DNA of 64,000 nt, taken from the NCBI RefSeq assembly GCF_030866765.1, contig NZ_CP133017.1:3826001-3890000 (forward strand). Reading direction: 5' to 3'. Shown here piece after piece: positions 33,777 to 40,287 of the stretch. Within the stretch, counting starts at the first letter, position 1. Each line of letters begins with the position of its first letter. The notes under the pieces were generated by a model. The model saw only the letters and a list, made by a program, of their open reading frames with translations, was not told the origin of the DNA and made no database searches. Source of the DNA: Paenibacillus silvisoli (GTDB lineage: Bacteria; Bacillota; Bacilli; Paenibacillales; Paenibacillaceae). The translations under genes were made by a program, and so were the position numbers.

Positions 33777-34187
33777 TTACTTTTTGTTATAGAAACGGGA
33801 CAGCTGGCCTTGAATCATCGAAGCCTTGCCCGGTCTCTTCTCAAGCAGTTGCTGCTTCAGCAAACGATGCAGCTGCGCATCGGATAGCTCCCTGCGCTTT
33901 ACTTCGGACAGCTCGCTTACTACGGTCGCGTCCTCGGATTCCTTGGATACCGGATTCATCACTTGCTTAATGCCGGCAATATTAACGCCCTTCTCGATTA
34001 ACGATTTAATCTCAAGAAGCCTCTCAACATCGTTGAACGAGAACAGCCGCTGGTTGCCGGACGTACGTGCAGGCACGATCAGCTCGTGCTGCTCGTAGTA
34101 ACGGATTTGCCTCGCGGTCAAGTCGGTCAACTTCATGACGATGCCGATCGGAAAAAGCGCCATATTTCTGCGTATTTCGTCACCCAT
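33777..34187 (-). CDS. glnR: MerR-family nitrogen regulator GlnR
   Basis: The 136-residue protein has an N-terminal MerR winged helix with the DNA-contact segment TARQIRYYEQHELI and SGNQRLFSFNDVERLLEIKSLIEKG. The C-terminal tail, rich in Lys and Arg (LEKRPGKASMIQGQLSRFYN), is the GlnA-sensing tail that distinguishes GlnR from other MerR proteins. GlnR represses glnRA and other nitrogen genes under excess nitrogen. The promoter and a perfect GlnR/TnrA box lie directly upstream (34224-34273). It precedes glnA, as in B. subtilis. Confidence 0.95.
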   Translation of the reverse strand: MGDEIRRNMALFPIGIVMKLTDLTARQIRYYEQHELIVPARTSGNQRLFSFNDVERLLEIKSLIEKGVNIAGIKQVMNPVSKESEDATVVSELSEVKRRELSDAQLHRLLKQQLLEKRPGKASMIQGQLSRFYNKK

Positions 34188-34223
34188 GTCGCATCAACCT
34201 TCCAGTTTCTGATATATGCTTTC

Positions 34224-34252
34224 ATTGTACCTCTATGCCAAAAACGTGTCAA
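34224..34252 (-). promoter_or_regulatory. Sigma-A promoter of glnRA
   Basis: On the minus strand TTGACA (34247-34252) and TACAAT (34224-34229) are 17 bases apart. The -35 is perfect. It overlaps the last codons of the upstream gene. Confidence 0.85.
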
Positions 34253-35535
34253 GTCGTGTAAGGTTTAATTACAATTAACTCGCGCTCGGCTAGTACCGTC
34301 AAAGCATTCAGAACCCCGTATTTGACATGCGCATACGTCAATCCGCCTTGCATGTAAGCAATGTACGGCTCCCGGATCGGAGCATCCGCGGACAGCTCCA
34401 AGCTGCCACCTTGCATGAAGGTTCCGGCGGCCATAATGACCGGATGTTCATAGCCGGGCATGTCCCACGGCTCCGGAACGACATGGGCGTCAACCGCCGA
34501 CGCCTTCTGTACGCCTTGCACGAAGGCGATCAGCTGCTCGGCCTTTTCGAAGCGAATCGCTTGGATGAGATCCGTCCGCGGCGCATCGAAGCGAGGGTTG
34601 CTTTCGAAGCCGAGCATTTCGAACATGGCTGCGCCGAACACGCTGCCTTTAAGCGCTTGTCCAACCAAATGCGGCGCCAGGAACAAGCCTTGGTACATCG
34701 CGCGCAGCGTGCCCAGCGTCGCCCCGACCTCGCCGCCGATGCCGGGAGCGGTCAGCCTGTAAGCGGTCAGCTCGACCGCTTCTCTCGTTCCCGCAACGTA
34801 CCCGCCTGTAGGCGCCAAGCCGCCGCCCGGGTTCTTGATCAAAGAACCTGCCATCAGGTCGACGCCGACCTCCGTCGGCTCAAGCTCTTCCGTAAACTCG
34901 CCGTAGCAGTTGTCGACGAACACGTACGCGTCAGGCTTGATCGCCTTCACCTGCTTGACCATTTCCCCGATTTCGGCCACCGTATACGACGCTCGCCAAT
35001 CATAGCCGCGCGAGCGCTGGATGCCGATCACTTTGGTCCGATCCGTTATACGGGCCTTAACCGTTTCCCAGTCGATTGAACCATCCGCAAGCGGCGCGAC
35101 CTCGCCGTAGCCGATGCCGAAATCCTGCAGCGAGCCTTTGCCGTCGCCCGGTTTGCCGATAACCTTGTGCAGCGTATCATACGGCCTGCCGGTTATGTAC
35201 AGCAGCTCGTCCTCAGGACGAAGAAGCCCAAATAAGGCGCAGCTGATCGTGTGGGTCCCGGATACGAAATGCGGCCGGACAAGCGCCGCCTCCGCCCCCA
35301 TCACGTCGGCATACACCAAATCGAGCACCTCGCGTCCCCGGTCGTTATAGCCGTAACCGGTGGACCCGTTAAAATGATAATCGCTTACGCGATGCTTCTG
35401 AAACGCATCGATCACTTTCCATTGATTGCGTTCGCTGATGCCATCGATCGAACGAAAAACAGGGGCGGCCTGCAGCTCCGCTGCCTCCGCCCACTTGGTT
35501 AATTCAAGCCATTTTTCACTCTCTTGCAGTCTCAC
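34249..35535 (-). CDS. ynbB: PLP-dependent protein of the methionine gamma-lyase-like family (YnbB)
   Basis: The 428-residue protein has the fold type I aminotransferase layout: YNDRGREVLDLVYADVMGAEAALVRPHFVSGTHT near residues 65-95, a PLP-contact Asp in VFVDNCYGEF, and the Schiff-base Lys in GSLIKNPGGGLAPTGGYVAG. The SLIKNPGGG block is diagnostic for the family annotated as aluminium resistance or methionine gamma-lyase-like (B. subtilis YnbB). The real reaction is not established. The gene sits between hflX and glnR, as in B. subtilis. The glnR operator and the -35 region overlap its last codons. Confidence 0.88.
   Translation of the reverse strand: MRLQESEKWLELTKWAEAAELQAAPVFRSIDGISERNQWKVIDAFQKHRVSDYHFNGSTGYGYNDRGREVLDLVYADVMGAEAALVRPHFVSGTHTISCALFGLLRPEDELLYITGRPYDTLHKVIGKPGDGKGSLQDFGIGYGEVAPLADGSIDWETVKARITDRTKVIGIQRSRGYDWRASYTVAEIGEMVKQVKAIKPDAYVFVDNCYGEFTEELEPTEVGVDLMAGSLIKNPGGGLAPTGGYVAGTREAVELTAYRLTAPGIGGEVGATLGTLRAMYQGLFLAPHLVGQALKGSVFGAAMFEMLGFESNPRFDAPRTDLIQAIRFEKAEQLIAFVQGVQKASAVDAHVVPEPWDMPGYEHPVIMAAGTFMQGGSLELSADAPIREPYIAYMQGGLTYAHVKYGVLNALTVLAERELIVIKPYTT
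34257..34273 (-). promoter_or_regulatory. Perfect GlnR/TnrA box upstream of glnR
   Basis: TGTAATTAAACCTTACA on the minus strand fits TGTnA-N7-TnACA exactly. It ends four bases before the -35 of the glnR promoter. A second, poorer site TGACACGTTTTTGGCAT overlaps the -35. From memory this double arrangement matches the B. subtilis glnRA operator pair, so autoregulation by GlnR is likely. Confidence 0.85.
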
Positions 35536-35560
35536 TTCTGTCTCTCCTCACGTGGTGCGG

Positions 35561-35649
35561 TCAATTAAAGAATGCTTATGGAACATCCGCTGCGCGTGCG
35601 AATCATGGTTCCGATCGCTCGCTCCTGCCTCCAGCAATTCTTTAATTGA
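35561..35649. repeat. 13-bp inverted repeat between hflX and ynbB
   Basis: TCAATTAAAGAAT (35561-35573) and its exact complement (35637-35649) are separated by 63 bases. On the mRNA this would be a long AT-rich stem enclosing a GC-rich loop with GGAGGCAGGAGCG and short complementary patches (for example GCGATCG). It fills the intergenic space. No T-box, SAM or other riboswitch motif was recognised. Confidence 0.6.
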
Positions 35650-35663
35650 TTATTTTTATAGCA

Positions 35664-36965
35664 TTAAACCTGCTCCGCATAAGCGGCGAGCTTGTGGCCA
35701 TGCACTTCGAAGTCCTGCTTGTTGAGCTCGACCGTCAGCTTAATATAATCCCCATCGACGGCTTGCTCCAGCACTTCGCCCGTCCGGTAGGCGAGCGCGA
35801 TCAGATCGCCCCGCTCGGCCGGCAGCAGGAAGGTGCGCGTGTCGCCGGACAGCTTATCTTGAATCGTTTGCCGCAGACGCTGTAAATCGTCCTTGTTAAA
35901 GGCGCTGATGGCGAGCGTGTCCGCTCCGCCAGTCGGGAAGAGCCCCTTCTCTTCGGCCGGGCACATATCGATCTTGTTGTAAATCATCAGCTGCGGCTTG
36001 CCGGCGGCGCCGAGCTCGCTCAAGATGCTGTCAACGACCGCAATCTGGTCGTCGCGCATAACCGACGAGCTGTCGATGACATGCAGCACCAGATCGGCTT
36101 CGCATACCTCTTCCAGTGTTGCCCGGAATGCGGCGACCAAGTCATGGGGCAGATTTTGGATAAAGCCGACCGTATCGGTCAGCACGACCTCTTTGCCGCT
36201 TGGAAGCTCCAAATTGCGAGATGTCGGATCCAGCGTCGCGAACAGCTGGTTTTCCACATACACGTCCGCTTGCGTCAGCTCGCGAAGCAGCGTCGACTTG
36301 CCGGCATTCGTGTAGCCGACGAGCGCCACCTGCTGCACGCCGGACTTCCGTCTGCGCTCGCGGTGCAGCGTCCGGTGGCGGACCACCTCATCCAGAACGC
36401 TCTTCAAATCCGAGATGCGGTTGCGGATATGACGGCGATCCGTTTCAAGCTTCGATTCGCCGGGACCGCGAGTACCGATCCCGCCGCCCAGACGCGACAA
36501 ATTTTTGCCGTGGCCGGACAGGCGCGGCAGCAAATAGCTGAGCTGAGCTAGCTCGACTTGAATGATGCCCTCGCGCGTCTTGGCGCGTTGCGCGAAAATA
36601 TCCAGAATGAGCTGCGTGCGGTCGATGATTTTCAAATCCAGCGTTTCTTCCAGGTTGCGCACCTGCGCGCCGGAAAGCTCCTGATCGAAGATCGCCGTCG
36701 TCGCTCCGAGCTCATCGGACAACGCTCTAAGCTCTTCGACCTTCCCTTTGCCGATAAACCACTTCGTATCGACGCTTTCTTTATTTTGCGTGAGCGTGGT
36801 CAGCACTTCGACGCCGGCCGTCTCCGCCAGGCTGACCAGCTCCTGGAGCGAATGCTCCGGGTCGCCGGGACCGCGCTTTATATCAGGAGTCACAAGGCTG
36901 ACAAGTATCGCCCGGTCCTGAATGTCCGTATCGGTTTCATAGGTTGATTGACGCATTACGTTCAA
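35664..36965 (-). CDS. hflX: Ribosome-associated GTPase HflX
   Basis: The 433-residue protein has an N-terminal HflX domain (including TKWFIGKGKVEELR and the RLGGGIGTRGPGESKLETDRR block) and a GTPase domain from about residue 205: G1 GYTNAGKST, G2-region LDPTSR, G3 DTVGF and G4 NKID. HflX binds the 50S E and A site region and rescues stalled ribosomes by splitting them. The chosen start is the TTG at 36965 because AGGAG is six bases upstream; the ATG three codons later is 15 bases from it. It corresponds to B. subtilis YnbA. It is encoded 16 bases downstream of spoVK. Confidence 0.93.
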   Translation of the reverse strand: MNVMRQSTYETDTDIQDRAILVSLVTPDIKRGPGDPEHSLQELVSLAETAGVEVLTTLTQNKESVDTKWFIGKGKVEELRALSDELGATTAIFDQELSGAQVRNLEETLDLKIIDRTQLILDIFAQRAKTREGIIQVELAQLSYLLPRLSGHGKNLSRLGGGIGTRGPGESKLETDRRHIRNRISDLKSVLDEVVRHRTLHRERRRKSGVQQVALVGYTNAGKSTLLRELTQADVYVENQLFATLDPTSRNLELPSGKEVVLTDTVGFIQNLPHDLVAAFRATLEEVCEADLVLHVIDSSSVMRDDQIAVVDSILSELGAAGKPQLMIYNKIDMCPAEEKGLFPTGGADTLAISAFNKDDLQRLRQTIQDKLSGDTRTFLLPAERGDLIALAYRTGEVLEQAVDGDYIKLTVELNKQDFEVHGHKLAAYAEQV

Positions 36966-36989
36966 TCGTCACTCCTTTATGTTGGGCTG

Positions 36990-37982
36990 TCACTTCTCCC
37001 ATTTCAAATCTTCCGGCCGTACCGCCATCAATTCCTGCTTCCCCGGCGAACCGGTCGGATATTGATTCAACAGCCGCACCGCCTGATGCCGGAACGCCTT
37101 CTCGATCACGTTGCGCACATAGCGCGCGTTGCTGAACGCAAACATCGTCATCGTCTTCTCCTGCATCAAATGCTGGCGCAGCTTGAAGATCGACTGGGGC
37201 ATCAGCGTGTAATCGCGTTCCTTGGCCATCAGCTCGGCAATCTGAATCAGCTGGTCAATGGAATAGTCCGGAAAATCGATTTGGATCGGAAATCGTGAAG
37301 GCAGCCCGGGATTCGTAAGCAAAAAATGCTCGATTTCAAGCGGATACCCCGCCAAAATAAGCACGAACTGATTCCGGTGGTCCTCCATCGCCTTGACCAG
37401 CGTGTCGATGGCCTCTTTGCCGAAATCCTTCTCGCCGCCGCGGGCGAGGCTGTACGCTTCGTCCACAAACAGAACGCCGCCAAGCGCCTTGCGGACCAGA
37501 TCACGCGTCTTCTGCGCCGTATGTCCGATATATTCGCCGACGAGATCAGCGCGCTCGACCTCAATCATATGGCCTTTCGAGAGCACGCCCATCTTATTGA
37601 ACAGCTTGGCGACGATGCGCGCGATCGTCGTTTTGCCCGTGCCCGGGTTCCCCGTAAAAATCATATGATACACATGCGAGCCGCCGGAAAGCCCCGCATC
37701 CGAACGCATCCGGCTAATTTGCAGCAGCGCATAGATTTCGTAAATCAACAGCTTCACGTTCTCGAGACCAACCATCCCCTCGAGCTCGCGCCCGATTTCA
37801 AGATAGGGGTCATTCGGCGGCAATGGCCTCGCGATCGGTACCGCTTCGCTTTCCAGTGCTTGCGCCGAGCTGCTTGCGGACGCGTAATTCTCGCTGCTCC
37901 GGAGCACCACGTTGATCTGCCGCGAAGGTCTGCCGCTGCCGTTACCTCCTGTCGATACGACTCGTTCGTCCATCTGCTTCAT
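36990..37982 (-). CDS. spoVK: Stage V sporulation protein K (AAA+ ATPase)
   Basis: The 330-residue protein is an AAA+ ATPase of the CbbX/SpoVK group: Walker A FTGNPGTGKTTIAR, pore-type GHMIEVERADLVGEYIGHTAQKT, Walker B GVLFVDEAYSLARG, sensor-1 LILAGYP and arginine finger region GLPSRF. SpoVK is needed for spore maturation in B. subtilis. The N-terminal 60 residues are low in conservation. ATG at 37982 is chosen behind AAGGATAGG; a GTG one codon before is possible. A sigma-E-type promoter at 38029-38057 fits expression in the mother cell. Confidence 0.9.
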   Translation of the reverse strand: MKQMDERVVSTGGNGSGRPSRQINVVLRSSENYASASSSAQALESEAVPIARPLPPNDPYLEIGRELEGMVGLENVKLLIYEIYALLQISRMRSDAGLSGGSHVYHMIFTGNPGTGKTTIARIVAKLFNKMGVLSKGHMIEVERADLVGEYIGHTAQKTRDLVRKALGGVLFVDEAYSLARGGEKDFGKEAIDTLVKAMEDHRNQFVLILAGYPLEIEHFLLTNPGLPSRFPIQIDFPDYSIDQLIQIAELMAKERDYTLMPQSIFKLRQHLMQEKTMTMFAFSNARYVRNVIEKAFRHQAVRLLNQYPTGSPGKQELMAVRPEDLKWEK

Positions 37983-38028
37983 CACCTATCCTTCGCTGAA
38001 TCATCGGCATCAGCTGCACGTATAATCC

Positions 38029-38057
38029 ATTGTATTCTAGTGATTTCAGCCATATTA
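38029..38057 (-). promoter_or_regulatory. Sigma-E-type promoter of spoVK
   Basis: On the minus strand TAATATG (38051-38057) and AATACAAT (38029-38036) are 14 bases apart. Against the sigma-E consensus KMATATT-N14-CATACAMT this is six of seven plus seven of eight. The predicted start is about 40 bases before spoVK, consistent with mother-cell expression. Confidence 0.7.
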
Positions 38058-38078
38058 ACAGTTTTCAAGGACGTCCGT

Positions 38079-38759
38079 TCAGAACGAATTCGGCGTTTGG
38101 ATCCCCATTCGGAGCAGCAGCTCGTCGAGCTTCCATTTCGTAAAAGCCAGCACCTCTCGCGTTTGGTTCTTGGCCGCGGACAGCACCTGCGACTTCGTGC
38201 CGAGCGCTTTCGTATCCGCCGGATACTTCAAATATTTCGCGATATCCGCGGCGCGCGTCGCATGAAAGTCATGCGTGACCAGGACTACGTTCTTCCAGCC
38301 TTGCTTAATCGCGAGCGGCCGGCTGAACAGCAAATTTTCGTACGTGCTTCTGGAGTCTTGCTCCAGCACGAGCCGATCTGCCGGAACTCCCTTGGCCGTC
38401 AAGTAGTTGCGCATCCCTTCGGCTTCCGAGAGCGTCGATCCATTATGATCATGTCCGCCGGATAGAATAAAATACTTCACGTTCCCCTGCTTGTACAATT
38501 GAAGCCCGAAATCGAGCCGCTCGCGCAGACCCGGGCTTGGCTGATCGGACCAAAGCGCCGCGCCGAGAATGATCGCCGCATCCGCCTTGGGGATCGGATC
38601 GGGCATCTTGTAGTTGTTGATGGTCCAAAGCAGATACGCGCTCCAAAACGCGCCTATGGCCGCCGCCCAGGCGCAGATCCGCAGCAAGAGGATGAGTTTG
38701 CCGAATCGCTTGCGGACTCTGCGCTTTTTGGGTCCTTTCGAAATGACGGCTTGCTTCAT
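38079..38759 (-). CDS. YdcF-family (DUF218) membrane protein
   Basis: The 226-residue protein has a basic N-terminus, one transmembrane helix (about residues 26-48) and a DUF218 domain: ADAAIILGAALWS, FILSGGHDHNG, SEAEGMRNYL, LVLEQDSRSTYENLLFS and VTHDFHATRAA. Family members such as SanA and ElyC act in envelope integrity and lipid carrier metabolism. The start overlaps the stop of a DUF402 gene by four bases (ATGA). It is followed by the spoVK promoter region, so it is probably not part of the spoVK transcript. Substrate unknown. Confidence 0.85.
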   Translation of the reverse strand: MKQAVISKGPKKRRVRKRFGKLILLLRICAWAAAIGAFWSAYLLWTINNYKMPDPIPKADAAIILGAALWSDQPSPGLRERLDFGLQLYKQGNVKYFILSGGHDHNGSTLSEAEGMRNYLTAKGVPADRLVLEQDSRSTYENLLFSRPLAIKQGWKNVVLVTHDFHATRAADIAKYLKYPADTKALGTKSQVLSAAKNQTREVLAFTKWKLDELLLRMGIQTPNSF

Positions 38760-39310
38760 GATTCGCTTAATTCCCCGTTTTGGGCCAATGCCTTCCGGTG
38801 CTTCAAGCTAAGCGTGAAATAGCGGAACCGCCCGTTGCGAATGGTCGATAAGAGCCGGCCGGCCGTCTTGCGCGCGAGCGCGGCATCCTTATTCGTTACC
38901 GTTCCTTGACTAACCGCTTCTTCCAGTTCATCCTCATCCAGCAGAAACACTTCTCCGCTCGGCAGCACGACGACATCGAGATACAGATCATCGAACCAAG
39001 GCACCTGCTGGTCCGTCAGTCCTTGCGTTTTGCAAATATCGATATACCATTGAACGACCCGGTTCTTATCGTCAAACATGGTCGTCACGACGAAATGCTC
39101 GCCACGCGGAAAATGCTGCATCCACAAATATCCGCGGTCAGCCAGGCATAATTTCCGCCCGTTGTATTCTTTCCAAAGCGGTTCGCGCAATTCGTGGATC
39201 CGATAGAACGTCACGAGTCCTTTGAACTCGTCTGCGTCCATCGCGAGGCACGTGTAGCTTCTACGCAGGATACGGCGCCAATTGGCTCGGTCTGAAAATT
39301 TTCGTTTCAT
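38756..39310 (-). CDS. DUF402 domain protein
   Basis: The 184-residue protein has the DUF402/FomD-like beta barrel: MQHFPRGEHFVVTTMFDD, VVQWYIDICK, WFDDLYLDVVVLPSGEVFLLDEDEL, which provides the acidic metal site. Relatives (FomD, YgaC/SCO4506-like proteins) are phosphohydrolases acting on nucleoside diphosphates or similar compounds. I place the start at the ATG at 39310, with an AAAGG upstream; the open frame runs 64 codons further but has no family features. It overlaps the DUF218 gene by four bases, implying coupled translation. Confidence 0.82.
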   Translation of the reverse strand: MKRKFSDRANWRRILRRSYTCLAMDADEFKGLVTFYRIHELREPLWKEYNGRKLCLADRGYLWMQHFPRGEHFVVTTMFDDKNRVVQWYIDICKTQGLTDQQVPWFDDLYLDVVVLPSGEVFLLDEDELEEAVSQGTVTNKDAALARKTAGRLLSTIRNGRFRYFTLSLKHRKALAQNGELSES

Positions 39311-39500
39311 ACGGAACGACCTTTCCGTTAGGATCGCGCCCTCAGGTTGCGGCGCGGAACGCGTCCGGCTGCGCCGGGTGCCGAAGACAACCGGGCCTGC
39401 AGCAGGGTAGATTTCCCTCATTAAAAAAAGCTTACCACAACTTACCGTCCATCTCCAGCGACGGGGGAAAATAAACCAAGCCCCGCTTCGTCCCAAACGC

Positions 39501-39526
39501 AAAAAAGAGAGCAGCCGCGGCTGCTC
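39501..39526 (-). terminator. Terminator of the cyclophilin gene
   Basis: GAGCAGCC pairs with GGCTGCTC around a two-base CG loop region, then TCTTTTTT on the minus strand. It lies 16 bases beyond the cyclophilin stop. Confidence 0.8.
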
Positions 39527-39541
39527 CCCTGTTCGGACATC

Positions 39542-40237
39542 TTATTTCTCCGAGATGCTGATCGATTCGATCGTCACGTCTTCAAGCGGCTTGCTGTCCG
39601 TCGGCTCCTGGTTGCCAGGTCCGACCGGCGTGCTTGCGATCGCCGTCACGATGTCCATCCCTTTCGACACTTTGCCGAAAATCGTGTAGTTCGGCTGCTG
39701 GTTCAGGAAATCCGCTCCAGCGCCCGTGCAAATGAAAAACTGGCTGCCGCCGCTGCCGGGCTGGCCCGTATTCGCCATGGCGATAACGCCGGTTTCGAAT
39801 TTGTGGCCGTTGTTGAACTCATCCGGAATGTTGTAGCCCGGACCGCCGGTCCCGTTGCCGAGCGGATCGCCGCCTTGAATCATGAAATCTTTGATAATCC
39901 GGTGGAACTTGATCCCGTCGTAAAACTTCTCCTTCGATAGGAACACGAAGCTGTTTACCGTCTGAGGCGCGTCCTTCGCATACAAGTCGACCGTAAACTC
40001 GCCTTTGTTCGTCTTGAACACGGCGCTATAGGACTTCTCTTTGTCGATTGTCATTGCCGGCATTTCCGGCCAAGATTTAGGCTCTTGCTCGTTGGCGGCG
40101 CCGCCTGTGCTGTTATCGACCGTTTCCGTTGGCGTCCCCTGGTTCTCTTGAACCGCGTTGTTCGATTTGGCTCCGCATCCGGCCGTTACGATCAGCATGG
40201 CTGAGAGGATGAATACTAGTGCAGTCCGGTTCATCAT
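39542..40237 (-). CDS. Lipoprotein peptidyl-prolyl isomerase (cyclophilin)
   Basis: The 231-residue protein begins MMNRTALVFILSAMLIVTAG followed by Cys21, a lipoprotein signal, although the -3 position is Thr rather than Leu. After a Gly/Thr/Glu-rich linker (to about residue 55), a cyclophilin domain follows: FTVDLYAKDAPQTVNSF, KFHRIIKDFMIQGGDP (catalytic Arg) and GSQFFI. It catalyses cis-trans proline isomerisation outside the membrane, probably in folding of exported proteins. GGAGG lies about 12 bases before the ATG, and the open frame begins 15 codons earlier. It is encoded about 50 bases downstream of the class A PBP gene. Confidence 0.88.
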   Translation of the reverse strand: MMNRTALVFILSAMLIVTAGCGAKSNNAVQENQGTPTETVDNSTGGAANEQEPKSWPEMPAMTIDKEKSYSAVFKTNKGEFTVDLYAKDAPQTVNSFVFLSKEKFYDGIKFHRIIKDFMIQGGDPLGNGTGGPGYNIPDEFNNGHKFETGVIAMANTGQPGSGGSQFFICTGAGADFLNQQPNYTIFGKVSKGMDIVTAIASTPVGPGNQEPTDSKPLEDVTIESISISEK

Positions 40238-40287
40238 AGTGGTGTAAGTCCTCCAATAATGTTCTGTTCGATTTTGTTGCAAAAAGC

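Noticed and set aside
35536-35663. T-box leader in the hflX-ynbB gap
   Set aside because: No T-box sequence (AGGGTGGNACCGCG-like) or specifier stem was found. Only the long inverted repeat remains.
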